Origin: Streptomyces lienomycini
GTDB taxonomy: Bacteria > Actinomycetota > Actinomycetes > Streptomycetales > Streptomycetaceae
Assembly (NCBI RefSeq): GCF_027947595.1
Contig: NZ_CP116257.1
Coordinates: 2,232,001 to 2,296,000 of the forward strand
Direction: 5' to 3'
DNA: 64,000 nucleotides
Under the pieces are notes generated by a model, which searched no databases, was not told the origin of the DNA, and was given only the letters and a program-made list of their open reading frames with translations. Position numbers and translations under genes: made by a program. Positions 20,327 to 34,110 of this stretch are shown here, piece after piece (the first letter of the stretch is position 1; the number at the start of each line of letters is the position of its first letter).

Positions 20327-20507
20327 GGTGTCGGCCTCCTCCGGGCGTCCGGACCGCGACGCCCCGTCACTGATGCTGTGTTAATGGTTATGACGCATCC
20401 AAGCATTAGTCACGTGGTTGATCAATGCCAATCGGGTCGCGTCGCCACCTTCCTGAGGGCAGGATGCTGCCCGTGGTCCCTTCACTCTTCCGCCCCGGGA
20501 GGCCCGG

Positions 20508-21638
20508 ATGACCGGCAGCAGGCCCGCCGCTTCCTTCACCGCCGACGACTACCGGGCCCGCATGGAGCGCGCCGCGCGTGCGGCCGCCGACGCGGGTCTG
20601 GCCGGGCTGCTGGTGGCCCCCGGCCCCGACCTGGTGTGGCTCACCGGCTACGCGCCCACCGCGGACACCGAACGGCTCACCCTGCTCGTCCTCGCCCCCG
20701 GCCGCGACCCCGTCCTCGTCGTACCCGCGCTCGAAGCCGCCGACGCCGCGAAGGCGGCAGGCGCCCCCGCCCTGACCCTGCGCGACTGGACCGACGGCAA
20801 GGACCCCTACGCGGCCACCGCCACCCTCCTCGACGGTTCCGGCCGGCTCGGCATCAGCGACAACGCCTGGGCCATGCACCTGCTGGCCCTCCAGCGGACG
20901 CTGCCCGACACGTCGTACGCCTCCCTCACCGAGGCGCTTCCCATGCTGCGCGCCGTCAAGGACACGGCGGAGCTGGAGCTGCTGGCGGCGGCGGGCGCGG
21001 CCGCGGACGCCGCCTTCGAGGAGATCCGTAAGGTCCGCTTCGGCGGGCGCCGGGAGTCCCAGGTCGCCGCCGACCTCGCCGGCCTGCTGCGCCGGTTCGG
21101 GCACTCCCGGGTCGACTTCACCATCGTCGCCTCGGGGCCCAACGGCGCCAACCCGCACCACGAGGTCGGCGACCGCGTCATCGAGGACGGCGACATGGTC
21201 GTCCTCGACTTCGGCGGTCTGAAGGACGGCTACGGCTCCGACACCTCCCGCACCGTCCACGTCGGCGAACCCACCGACGAGGAGCGCCGGGTGCACGACC
21301 TGGTCCGCGAGGCGCAGGAGGCCGGCTTCCGCGCGGTGCGGCCCGGCGCCGCTTGCCAGGACGTCGACAGGGCCGCCCGCACGGTCATCGCCGACGCCGG
21401 GTACGGCGAGTACTTCATCCACCGCACCGGGCACGGCATCGGCGTCACCACCCACGAACCGCCCTACATGATCGAGGGCGAGGAACGGCCCCTCGTGCCC
21501 GGCATGTGCTTCTCCGTCGAGCCCGGCGTCTATCTGCCCGGCCGGTTCGGGGTACGCATCGAGGACATCGTCACCGTCACCCAGGACGGCGGCCGCAGGC
21601 TCAACGACACCACCCGGGAGCTGGTCGTCGTCGAGTGA
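20508..21638 (+). CDS. M24-family metallopeptidase (Xaa-Pro dipeptidase/aminopeptidase P-like)
   Basis: A 376-residue PepP/PepQ-type enzyme. An N-terminal creatinase-like domain precedes the pita-bread catalytic domain, whose metal ligands are visible: VVLDFGG (first Asp), GYGSDTSRT (second Asp), RTGHGIGVTTHE (His), SVEPGVYLPG (Glu) and RIEDIV (Glu). ATG 20508 follows GGGAGG by five bases. It would release N-terminal residues before proline or cleave X-Pro dipeptides in the cytoplasm. Confidence 0.93.
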   Translation: MTGSRPAASFTADDYRARMERAARAAADAGLAGLLVAPGPDLVWLTGYAPTADTERLTLLVLAPGRDPVLVVPALEAADAAKAAGAPALTLRDWTDGKDPYAATATLLDGSGRLGISDNAWAMHLLALQRTLPDTSYASLTEALPMLRAVKDTAELELLAAAGAAADAAFEEIRKVRFGGRRESQVAADLAGLLRRFGHSRVDFTIVASGPNGANPHHEVGDRVIEDGDMVVLDFGGLKDGYGSDTSRTVHVGEPTDEERRVHDLVREAQEAGFRAVRPGAACQDVDRAARTVIADAGYGEYFIHRTGHGIGVTTHEPPYMIEGEERPLVPGMCFSVEPGVYLPGRFGVRIEDIVTVTQDGGRRLNDTTRELVVVE

Positions 21639-21693
21639 CCGGCGACGGACGGACCCCGAACGCACCGGCAGACCCGGAAGACGACGGCGCGAC

Positions 21694-22632
21694 ATGACCC
21701 AGGCACCGACACCCACCGCGGACACCGTCCGCCGACTGGTCCGCTCCCTGCTGGGCGGGAGCACGGAACCCGACGTCCGGCCGGTCGCCGAGGGCGTGGA
21801 AGCCGGCACGTGGTGGGTCGGCGCCCGGCACGTACTGCGGCTGGCCCCCGACCGGGAGACCGCGGTGCGCAGACGCCGCGAACTGCGCCTGCGCGAACTG
21901 GTCCGGCCGTACGTCCCGGTCGCGCTGCCGACGAGCGTGGCGCACGGCGAGTGGGCGCCGGGACTCACGTACACGCTGGACGCCAGGGTGCCCGGCGGTT
22001 CGGGCGAGGACCACGCCGTGTCCGCCCTCGGCGAGGCGGACCTCGCCGCGCTGCTCACCGGCCTGCGCGAGGTGCCGGTCCGTCAGGCGGAGACACTCGG
22101 CACCCCGCGTGCGGCCCCGCGTTCCCTGGAAACCCTGCGGCAGACCGCCGAGCGGGCCGCCCAACGCCTCGCCGCCGCCGACGAGTTCGACGCCGCGCGG
22201 CCGGAGCGGCTCACCCGGGAGGCGGCGGCCCAGCTCGGCGTCCAGCCGGGCGCGGCGGCCCTCGTCCACCACGGGCTGACCGGCGAGCACCTCGTGGTCA
22301 GCGTCGACGGCCGGCTGCGCGGCGTCCTCGGCTGGAGCGACGCGGTCCTCGGCGACCCGGCCGAGGACATCGCCGGGCTCGCCCTGTCCGTCGGCTCACC
22401 GGCCGCCGTCCGTGCCGCCACCCTCGCCGGTTACGGAGCCCGGCCCTGCCTGCGCGGCCTGTGGCTGGCCCGCTGCGACGCGGTCGTCCAGCTCGCCGGA
22501 GCACTCGCGGGCCGGCCCGCCGAGCCGCTGTCCCTGCCCCCGCTCGGAACCCGGCTGCGACGCGCCTGGGAACCGATCCTCCTGGAGCGGGTGACGGAAC
22601 TGCGCGGGAACGGCCCGAGCGACCCGGCCTGA
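21694..22632 (+). CDS. Aminoglycoside-phosphotransferase-fold protein with degenerate active site
   Basis: A 312-residue protein whose fold and spacing match APH/choline-kinase-like enzymes. The catalytic loop, normally VHGDLxxxN, reads VHHGLTGEH (H192-H193-G194), so the catalytic Asp and the Asn are lost. The metal-binding loop, normally IDW, reads LGW (G213). The N-lobe lysine position appears to be Arg (HVLRLA). DPAEDIAGLA is retained as a structural segment. It is therefore a probable pseudokinase. It begins 55 bases after the M24 peptidase gene, so the two may be co-expressed. An intact APH-fold gene exists elsewhere at 34111-34977. Confidence 0.75.
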   Translation: MTQAPTPTADTVRRLVRSLLGGSTEPDVRPVAEGVEAGTWWVGARHVLRLAPDRETAVRRRRELRLRELVRPYVPVALPTSVAHGEWAPGLTYTLDARVPGGSGEDHAVSALGEADLAALLTGLREVPVRQAETLGTPRAAPRSLETLRQTAERAAQRLAAADEFDAARPERLTREAAAQLGVQPGAAALVHHGLTGEHLVVSVDGRLRGVLGWSDAVLGDPAEDIAGLALSVGSPAAVRAATLAGYGARPCLRGLWLARCDAVVQLAGALAGRPAEPLSLPPLGTRLRRAWEPILLERVTELRGNGPSDPA

Positions 22633-22713
22633 CCGGCCCGCACGCCCCGGTACGAGGGGCACGGCGTCCCGTGCGAGCCCCGAGTGCGGACGGGGCACCC
22701 GAGTGCGGGCCGG
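22633..22713. terminator. Long inverted repeat between convergent genes
   Basis: CCGGCCCGCAC at 22633-22643 is exactly complementary to GTGCGGGCCGG at 22703-22713. The loop itself contains a smaller GCACGG/CCGTGC hairpin. The position, directly after the stop at 22632 and just before the convergent treZ stop at 22733, suits a bidirectional terminator. Confidence 0.5.
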
Positions 22714-22732
22714 ACCCCGTGCACGGGCCGGC

Positions 22733-24478
22733 TCACTCCTGCGACAGCACCACACTCGACTCGCCCGGTACGCGCAGGATCCCGTCCGCGCCCGGCCCCT
22801 CCACCGGTTCCCACGCCGCGAGCACGCGCGCGGGGCGGTTGCCCAGCGGGATCGCAGCCGGTTCGCTGCCCAGGTTGACGGCCACCCGGATGTCGCCGCG
22901 CCGGAAGGCCAGCCAGCGCGCCGCGCCGTCGTACGCCACCCTGGTGTCGCCCAGGTCGGGATCGGTCAGGTCCGGCTGCTCGGCGCGCAGGGCGATCAGC
23001 CGCCGGTACCAGTCCAGTACGCGCGCGTGCGGCTCGCGTTCCGGCTCCGACCAGTCGAGGCAGGAGCGCTCGCGCGTCGCCGGGTCCTGCGGGTCGGGCA
23101 CGTCCTCCTCCCGCCAGCCGTGCGCGGCGAACTCCCGCCGCCTGCCGCGCCGTACCGCCTCCGCCAGCTCCGGATCGGTGTGGTCGGTGAAGAACTGCCA
23201 CGGTGTTCCGGCCGCCCACTCCTCACCCATGAAGAGCATCGGCGTGAACGGCGCGGTCAGCGTCAGCGTGGCCGCGCAGGCCGCGAGGCCGGGCCGGACC
23301 AGGGACGCCAGACGGTCGCCCTGGGCGCGGTTGCCGACCTGGTCGTGGGTCTGGCTGTAGCCGGTCAGCCGGTGCGCGGCCATGCGGCCGCGGTCCAGCG
23401 CCCGCCCGTGCGAACGGCCCCGGAAGCTGGAGTAGGTGCCGTCGTGGAACCAGCCCCGGGTCAGCGTCTTGGCCAGCGCCCCCAGCGGGTCGCGCGCGAA
23501 GTCGGCGTAGTAGCCCTGCGACTCCCCGGTCAGCGCGGTGTGCAGGGCGTGGTGGAAGTCGTCGTTCCACTGCGCGTGCACCCCCAGGCCGCCCTCCGCG
23601 CGCGGGGTGATGATCCGCGGGTCGTTCAGGTCGGACTCGGCGATCAGGAACAGTGGCCGGTCCAGGTCGGCGGCGAGGCCGTCCACGGCCGTCGACAACT
23701 GCTCCAGGAAGTGGCATGCGCGCGTGTCGGCCAGGGCGTGCACCGCGTCCAGGCGCAGCCCGTCGACCCGGTAGTCCCGCAGCCACGCCAGCGCGCTGTC
23801 CACCAGGTACGCCCGCACCTCGTCCGAGCCGGGCGCGTCCAGGTTCACGGCGACGCCCCAGGGCGTGTGGTGCGTGTCGGTGAAGTACGGGCCGAACGCG
23901 GGCAGATGGTTGCCGGAGGGGCCCAGGTGGTTGTGCACCACGTCCAGGACCACCCCGAGGCCGAGTTCGTGGGCCCGGTCGACGAACCGCTTCAGCGCCT
24001 CGGGCCCGCCGTACGGCTCGTGCACCGCCCACAGCGAGACCCCCTCGTACCCCCAGCCGTGCCGGCCGGGGAAGGGGCACAGCGGCATCAACTCGACGTG
24101 GGTGACGCCCAGTCGCACCAGGTGTTCGAGGCGTCCGGCGGCGGCGTCCAGGGTGCCCTCGGGGGTGTACGTCCCCACGTGCAGCTCGTACAGGACGCCG
24201 CCCGGCAGCGGACGCCCGGCCCACGGCGTACGCCACGCGTACCGACCGTGGTCGACGACCGCGCCGAGCCCGTCCGGCCCGTCCGGCTGCCGGCGCGAGC
24301 GCGGATCCGGCAGCACTGGGCCGTCGTCCACCGCGAAGCCGTACCGCGAGCCGTCCCGCGCCCGCGCCTCGCCGCACCACCACCCCGGCCGTTCCGGATC
24401 GCGCTCCAGCGCGCGCGTGGCGCCGTCGCACTGCAACGTCACTCGGCCGGCCTGCGGTGCCCACACCTCGAACTGCAC
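22733..24478 (-). CDS. treZ: Malto-oligosyltrehalose trehalohydrolase
   Basis: TreZ (GH13) cleaves trehalose from maltooligosyl-trehalose made by TreY. The 581-residue protein has an N-terminal beta-sandwich (VWAPQAGRVTLQCDG), the TIM barrel with DVVHNHLGPSGN, nucleophile D244 in GLRLDAVHAL and acid/base E281 in LIAESDLND, and a C-terminal beta domain. The GTG start follows GAAGGGGA. The gene is divergent from the FHA protein gene. TreY is encoded about 2.4 kb away on the same strand, separated by two plus-strand genes, so the two enzymes have separate transcripts. Confidence 0.95.
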   Translation of the reverse strand: MQFEVWAPQAGRVTLQCDGATRALERDPERPGWWCGEARARDGSRYGFAVDDGPVLPDPRSRRQPDGPDGLGAVVDHGRYAWRTPWAGRPLPGGVLYELHVGTYTPEGTLDAAAGRLEHLVRLGVTHVELMPLCPFPGRHGWGYEGVSLWAVHEPYGGPEALKRFVDRAHELGLGVVLDVVHNHLGPSGNHLPAFGPYFTDTHHTPWGVAVNLDAPGSDEVRAYLVDSALAWLRDYRVDGLRLDAVHALADTRACHFLEQLSTAVDGLAADLDRPLFLIAESDLNDPRIITPRAEGGLGVHAQWNDDFHHALHTALTGESQGYYADFARDPLGALAKTLTRGWFHDGTYSSFRGRSHGRALDRGRMAAHRLTGYSQTHDQVGNRAQGDRLASLVRPGLAACAATLTLTAPFTPMLFMGEEWAAGTPWQFFTDHTDPELAEAVRRGRRREFAAHGWREEDVPDPQDPATRERSCLDWSEPEREPHARVLDWYRRLIALRAEQPDLTDPDLGDTRVAYDGAARWLAFRRGDIRVAVNLGSEPAAIPLGNRPARVLAAWEPVEGPGADGILRVPGESSVVLSQE

Positions 24479-24653
24479 GGACGGTTCCCCTTCGTCTGCT
24501 CACCGTGATGTAGCCCACTCATGGTCCTGCAAAAGTGATCGTTCCGCTGGGGATTGCCCCGGCCGGTGACGGGTGTCGTGCCATACGCGCGCGGGGCGGC
24601 CCGCCGGCCCCCTCTTCTGGACACTCCGGCCCGGCTGACCGACAATCAGCTGC

Positions 24654-25205
24654 GTGACGTCGTCCTTCGAGTTCCACACCTACCCCGCGCGGTTGTCCGA
24701 CGCGGAGCGCGACAAGGCGCTGAAGGCGCTGCGGGACGGCGCCGCCATGGGGCGCCTGTCGCACGACACGTTCATCCGCCGCATGGAGCTGGCGCTCGTC
24801 GCCCGCCGCTCGGAGGAGCTGACCGAACTCACCGCCGACCTGGCCACCGAGAGCCGGCTGTCCAGAATGGTGTTCGGCACCGTCGAGGCCGTGTCCGGGT
24901 TCGGCGTACGGCTCGGCAGGGCCTGGCGGGCCGAGCGGCTGCCCAAGCTGCTGCTGCCGCACCCCGGCGCCGGTCATCCGCTGCGCATAGGGCGCGACCC
25001 GGGCAGCGGGCTGCGGCTGAGCCACGAGACGGTCTCGCGCGTGCACGCGGAACTCAGCCTCCAGGCCGGCCTGTGGGTGCTGCGCGACCTGGGCTCCACC
25101 AACGGCACCACGGTCAACGGGCGGCGGGTCATCGGCGCGGCCGTCGTCCGTGAGGGCGACCAGATCGGCTTCGGCCGGATGGCCTTCCGCCTGGCGGCGA
25201 ACTGA
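24654..25205 (+). CDS. DUF1707 and FHA domain protein
   Basis: A 183-residue soluble protein. Residues 11-63 are a DUF1707 domain (LSDAERDKALKALRDGAAMGRL...), common in actinobacterial regulators and membrane proteins. Residues 100-180 are an FHA phosphothreonine-binding domain with G113-R114, S128-R129-H131 and N150-G151 all conserved. It should bind a Ser/Thr-kinase-phosphorylated partner. No kinase gene lies in the window. It is divergent from treZ across 175 bases, which raises but does not prove a link to trehalose metabolism. Confidence 0.9.
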   Translation: MTSSFEFHTYPARLSDAERDKALKALRDGAAMGRLSHDTFIRRMELALVARRSEELTELTADLATESRLSRMVFGTVEAVSGFGVRLGRAWRAERLPKLLLPHPGAGHPLRIGRDPGSGLRLSHETVSRVHAELSLQAGLWVLRDLGSTNGTTVNGRRVIGAAVVREGDQIGFGRMAFRLAAN

Positions 25206-25393
25206 CGCGACGGCTCAAGTCCCGGAGCGGAGCGAAGGGGCCGAACGGACCGTCGAACAGATCCCTGGCCTGGGCATCACGCAGTGTCTTGGCCCGCCTC
25301 GCGCCCGTGTCCGTGGGCCACATCCCTTTGCTCCGCACACTGTTGACGTACCCCTGAAGTCGTGACTGACTGTGCGTACACCGCGCACACCAG

Positions 25394-26779
25394 GTGAATC
25401 GACGGCCCGCTTCGTGGAGGTGTGCCCTGCCGCCCCTCCTGCGCTACCCGACCGTGGACGAGCTGGGAGCCCGGGCCGCCGCACTCGCCGCCCGGCATCC
25501 CCGACAGGCCCGGCTGCGCCGCGTCGGCACCTCCCGCGCGGGCATCCCGCTGCTGCTGCTCTCCGTCGGCCACGGCAGCCGCCAGGTCCTCGTCGTCGCC
25601 GGACCGCACGCCAACGAGCCCGTGGGCGGCGCCACCGTCCTGCGGCTGGCCGAACGCGCCGTGGCCGACCCCCGGCTCACCGAGGGCGCCGACGCCACCT
25701 GGAACCTGCTGCTGTGCGTCGACCCCGACGGGCTGCGGCGCAACGAGGGCTGGCTGACCGGGCCGTACACCCTCGGCCGCTACGCCCGGAACTTCTTCCG
25801 GCCCGGCTTCCTGGAGCAGCCCGAGTGGCTGCCCGACGGCCCGGACCGCGCCACGCTGCCCGAGACCCGTACGCTGCTCGCACTCCAGGACGAACTGCGG
25901 CCCTTCCTGCAGTGCTCCCTGCACGGCGTGGACGTCGGGGGCGGCTTCGTCGAGCTGACGCACGACCTGCCCGGCCTCGCCCAGCGCGTCGCCCACACCG
26001 CCACCCGGCTAGGCATACCGCGGGAACTGGGCGCCTACGACACCCTGTACTGGCCCGACCTCGGACCCGCCGTCTACCGCATACCGCCGCCCCGCCGCGG
26101 CGACCTCACCGCCGCCATCACCGAGGCCGCCGTCGACTCGACGTGGTGCCATCCGCGCGGCTACGGCACCGTCACCGCGGTCGTCGAGGCCCCCATGTGG
26201 GGCGTGGCCGCGGTGGCGGACGGCTCGCCCCCCTCCGACCGGGACGCGGTGCTGCGCTCCGTGAGCCGCACCCTGCGCCACGACACCCGGAGCCTGCACC
26301 GCGTCCTCGCCCGCGTGCGGCCCCACCTCGCGGCGGTGCCGGAGGCGGCGCACCTCCTCGCGCCGGTCGACGACTACCTGCTGGTCTGCCCCCGGCTCGC
26401 CGACGCGTGGGACCCCGACACCGACGACGGTTCGGGCCGCTCGCTGCCGCCCATGAACACCGCCCACCTGGTCGCGCTCCGGCTCGCCGGGCGCCGCCTG
26501 GCGCTGCGGACCGCCGGACTGCTGCACCAACTCGTCACCCGCACCGGGGGCGACCCGGCGGGCGTCCTGCCCGAACTTGACCGGCTCGTCGACGAGGGCT
26601 GCGCCGACTACCGCGACGGCTGCGCGGCCCACTGGATACCGGTCGGACGCCAGGTCGAGTACCAGACCCGGGTCGTACTCGCCGCGTTCGAACTCGCCGG
26701 CCGCCGCCCCACCGCCGGTTCCCGCTCGGGCGAGCCGGGCCGCGGCCCCGGCGCCACGGTGCCGATGCACCGCGACTGA
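25394..26779 (+). CDS. M14-family zinc carboxypeptidase-like protein
   Basis: A cytoplasmic M14-type peptidase of about 450-461 residues. The first zinc motif is PHANE (HxxE) in VVAGPHANEPVGG and the second His is in QCSLHGVDVGGG. PMNTAHLVALRLAGRRLAL lies near the C-terminus. No signal peptide is seen. The only standard in-frame start before the domain is GTG 25394, which lacks a ribosome binding site. A perfect GGAGG at 25416-25420 stands 6 bases before an in-frame CTG at 25427, giving LPPLLRYPTVDELG, so CTG may be the real start. Confidence 0.85.
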   Translation: MNRRPASWRCALPPLLRYPTVDELGARAAALAARHPRQARLRRVGTSRAGIPLLLLSVGHGSRQVLVVAGPHANEPVGGATVLRLAERAVADPRLTEGADATWNLLLCVDPDGLRRNEGWLTGPYTLGRYARNFFRPGFLEQPEWLPDGPDRATLPETRTLLALQDELRPFLQCSLHGVDVGGGFVELTHDLPGLAQRVAHTATRLGIPRELGAYDTLYWPDLGPAVYRIPPPRRGDLTAAITEAAVDSTWCHPRGYGTVTAVVEAPMWGVAAVADGSPPSDRDAVLRSVSRTLRHDTRSLHRVLARVRPHLAAVPEAAHLLAPVDDYLLVCPRLADAWDPDTDDGSGRSLPPMNTAHLVALRLAGRRLALRTAGLLHQLVTRTGGDPAGVLPELDRLVDEGCADYRDGCAAHWIPVGRQVEYQTRVVLAAFELAGRRPTAGSRSGEPGRGPGATVPMHRD

Positions 26780-26887
26780 CACCCCGCGAAGTGGCCCGCC
26801 ACGCGCGCGTGCCCGTGGGCTTCCCGTTCGGGTGCCGCCGCGTCGGTGCGTCGGCCGGTGGCAGTCGAGGTGCCGGGACGGAGGCGG

Positions 26888-29365
<2,478 letters not shown>

Positions 29366-29402
29366 GGAAACCTACGTACCCGCCCTGCGGCCATTCCTGT
29401 CA

Positions 29403-29432
29403 CCGGCCCCCTGCACGGGTGCAGGGGGCCGG
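29403..29432 (-). terminator. Strong hairpin downstream of glgX
   Basis: CCGGCCCCCTGCAC at 29403-29416 pairs perfectly with GTGCAGGGGGCCGG at 29419-29432, giving a 14-bp stem with a 2-base separation. It lies between the glgX stop (29513) and the treY start (29365) on the minus strand, so it probably ends the glgX transcript. Confidence 0.7.
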
Positions 29433-29479
29433 GCGCGGGGGCCTGCCGCGGAACCGGTCCCCGCACCGGCCCGCACGGG

Positions 29480-29512
29480 CCGCACCGGCCCCTACACCGG
29501 CCGCACCGGCCC

Positions 29513-29521
<9 letters not shown>
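29480..29521. repeat. Two tandem copies of a 21-bp repeat at the glgX 3' end
   Basis: CCGCACCGGCCCCTACACCGG is repeated exactly at 29480-29500 and 29501-29521. The second copy contains the glgX stop codon and the first duplicates it just downstream. This looks like recent replication slippage. Confidence 0.85.
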
Positions 29522-31621
<2,100 letters not shown>

Positions 31622-31986
31622 GAACACGACTCTTTCAGGTGTGGGGCGCCCGCGCGGACGCCTTGGCTCCGAGTCCCTCGGAAGTCTCCCCGAAAGTGAG
31701 GCGACGACCTAGCACGTATGTCCTCTACCCACCCGTCGGCGTTCTGCTCCGACCGCGCCGTGCGCGGGTGCCCGGTCCGCTTCGTCCTGCCCGCCCCACG
31801 TCACCGCTATGAATCCGCTCACTCCCAGGAGTCAGGGCGACCGGAACACGCTTGTGGATCAAGGATGTTGGGAAAACCGGCCCGTCCATCGGGCTGCACC
31901 GCGGACCGCTCGCGGAGTACCCTTCCTTGATCGTTGGGACGGGGTGTCCCCGGGCAGGGTCCGGGGGAGCGGAAGGCGGTACTCGG
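31622..31986. other. Divergent intergenic region between glgX and the HEPN protein gene
   Basis: A 365-base gap between divergent genes. It contains a 9-bp inverted repeat GATCAAGGA (31857-31865) / TCCTTGATC (31924-31932) separated by 58 bases, which could be paired operator half-sites. No frame has convincing coding bias; the open frame continuous with the plus-strand gene reads poorly before 31987. Confidence 0.45.
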
Positions 31987-33234
31987 GTGGGCTCGGGAGG
32001 GCTGGAGCTGCCTCCTGGTGACGACGGTCATCAGGGGAACTCCGCGGACGTCCCGCCCGGTGCGGTGTCCCTGGCGCGGCCGATGGACGCGGGCGCGATC
32101 GGTCCGGAACTGGACTGGGACGCCGACGCCTGGCACGAGGTGCGCACCCGTGCGCAGCGGGCCGGCCGGGCCTACATCTGGCTGAACCTCGTCGAACAGC
32201 GGCTGCGCGCCGTCGTGGCCGCCGTTCTGCGGCCGGTCTACGAACCGGTCCACGGCGACGACTGGGTGGTCGCCGCCGCCGGGCCCGCCGGCCAGGAGTG
32301 GGTGCAGCGGGCCGTCGCCGTCCGCGAGGTCAGCCGCCGCAAGGGCTACCTCCTCGACCCGGCCGACGACAACGTCCTCAGCTTCCTCACCCTCCCGCAG
32401 CTGCGCGAGCTGATGGTGCAGCACTGGCCCTGCTTCGAGCCCTACGTGGACGAGCGCCGCGACGTCGAACTCGCCCTGGACGAGCTGGAGGTGACCCGCA
32501 ACGTCGTCTCCCGCAACCGGGCCCTGTCCGAGGCCGTCCTGGGCCAGGCCGAACGCGCCTCGGCGCGGCTCCTCGAAGTCCTCGGCGCCGGCAGCGACGT
32601 GCCGTCCGCGCGCCGCCTGCCGGTCGACGCGGTGGAGGACCTGGTCGGCGACCGCTACGCCGACGTCGTCGCCGTGCACTCGGACCGGGTGCGGCTGCTG
32701 CGGCAGTTCCCGGCCGAGGACCTGTTCGGCAGCGCCCGCCGCGTGGACGCCCTCGGCATCGGCCTCAACCTGCTCGTGCAGAACTTCTCCGGCCGCCGCC
32801 TGCTGCGGATGGCCGAGGCCGGCGGCCGGGTGCGGCTGCTCTTCCTCAACCCGGCCTCCAGCGCGATCAAACGCCGCGAGCGCGAACTGGGCATCAAGCG
32901 CGGCGAGCTGAGCCGCGCCGTGGAGATGAACATCCTGCACATGCGCCGGGTCCGCGCCCGGCTGCGGGACCCGGGCGCCTTCGAGATCCAGGTCTTCGAC
33001 GAGACGCCCCGCTTCACGGCCTACCTCGTCGACGGGGACGGCTCCGACGGCATCGCGATCGTGCAGTCCTACCTGCGCCGGACGCGGGGGATGGAGGCAC
33101 CGGTCCTCGTCCTGCGCAACGGACGCAACGGCGGGAAGGTCCTGAAGTCGGACGGCGTTGATGAAAGCGGACTTTTCCCCACCTATCGCGAGGAGTTCGA
33201 GCTGATGTGGGCGGATTCGCGCCCGGTGTCGTGA
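31987..33234 (+). CDS. SAV2148-family HEPN-domain protein, function unknown
   Basis: A 415-residue protein conserved across Streptomyces. The N-terminal half is a helical HEPN-like domain (about residues 45-190). At the usual RN-x3-H nuclease position it reads RNVVSR (R171, N172, then R176 instead of His). A separate R140-x5-H146 pair (RELMVQH) is the only alternative match. The C-terminal half has a Rossmann/PLD-like segment (GLNLLVQNFSGRRLLRMAEA, then VRLLFLNP) without an HKD motif. I start at GTG 31987, 10 or so bases after a purine run. No partner toxin or antitoxin gene is adjacent. Confidence 0.8.
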   Translation: MGSGGLELPPGDDGHQGNSADVPPGAVSLARPMDAGAIGPELDWDADAWHEVRTRAQRAGRAYIWLNLVEQRLRAVVAAVLRPVYEPVHGDDWVVAAAGPAGQEWVQRAVAVREVSRRKGYLLDPADDNVLSFLTLPQLRELMVQHWPCFEPYVDERRDVELALDELEVTRNVVSRNRALSEAVLGQAERASARLLEVLGAGSDVPSARRLPVDAVEDLVGDRYADVVAVHSDRVRLLRQFPAEDLFGSARRVDALGIGLNLLVQNFSGRRLLRMAEAGGRVRLLFLNPASSAIKRRERELGIKRGELSRAVEMNILHMRRVRARLRDPGAFEIQVFDETPRFTAYLVDGDGSDGIAIVQSYLRRTRGMEAPVLVLRNGRNGGKVLKSDGVDESGLFPTYREEFELMWADSRPVS

Positions 33235-33350
33235 GCGCCGCCCCCCGGCGTCAAGGCGGGCGTAAGCGGAATGCGATCCTCTGATTGTCAGTGGCCCGTG
33301 GGAAGGTGGAGACCACTGGGGGAACGCACCACCAAGAAGGGGGATCGCCC

Positions 33351-34085
33351 ATGGGCTGGCACCGGGAGCTGCTGATCGGCTTCGACCTGGAGACGACGGG
33401 CACCGATCCGCGCGAGGCGCGCATCGTCACGGGGGCCGTGATCGAGGTCAGGGGCGGAGAGCCGCTCGGCCGGCGGGAGTGGCTCGCCGACCCCGGCGTG
33501 GAGATCCCGGCGGACGCGGTCGCGGTCCACGGCATCAGCAACGAACGCGCGGCCGGGGAGGGCCTGCCCGCCGACCGGGTCGCGGACGCCATCGCCGAAG
33601 TCCTCACGGACCACTGGAAGGCGGGAGTTCCGGTCGTCGCCTACAACGCGGCCTTCGACCTCACCCTCCTCTCCGCCGAACTGCGGCGCCACTCACTGCC
33701 GTCCCTGCGCGAGCGTCTGGGCGGGACGGATCCCGCCCCGGTCATCGACCCGTACACCATCGACCGTTCCGTCGACCGCTACCGCCGGGGCAAGCGCAAC
33801 CTCGAAGCGGTCTGCCGGGAGTACGGTGTCCCCCTCGACGCCGCCCACGACGCCACGGCCGACGCCCTCGCCGCGGCCCGGCTGGCCCGCGCGATAGCCG
33901 GCCGCCACCCCAAGGTCGCGTCCCTCGGCCCGGCGGACCTGCACCGCCGCCAGATCGAGTGGTACGCCGAGTGGGCGGCCGACTTCCAGAGCTTCCTGCG
34001 CCGCAAGGGCGACGCCACCGCGGTCGTCGACGGCACGTGGCCGGTGCGCGACCCGGCCGAGGAGCCGGCCGACGAGCGGGTCTGA
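33351..34085 (+). CDS. DnaQ-type 3'-5' exonuclease (DEDDh)
   Basis: A 244-residue exonuclease with all DEDDh motifs: FDLETTG (D12, E14), HGISNE, NAAFDLTLL (Asp), and AAHDATADA (His, Asp). ATG 33351 follows AAGGGGG; the frame is open 66 bases further upstream without support. There is no polymerase or helicase domain, so it is a stand-alone exonuclease of the proofreading-subunit family, with DNA repair or RNA/oligonucleotide turnover as possible roles. It is convergent with the APH-fold gene downstream. Confidence 0.93.
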   Translation: MGWHRELLIGFDLETTGTDPREARIVTGAVIEVRGGEPLGRREWLADPGVEIPADAVAVHGISNERAAGEGLPADRVADAIAEVLTDHWKAGVPVVAYNAAFDLTLLSAELRRHSLPSLRERLGGTDPAPVIDPYTIDRSVDRYRRGKRNLEAVCREYGVPLDAAHDATADALAAARLARAIAGRHPKVASLGPADLHRRQIEWYAEWAADFQSFLRRKGDATAVVDGTWPVRDPAEEPADERV

Positions 34086-34110
34086 CCCCGCACCGTCGTA
34101 CACCCCGGCG

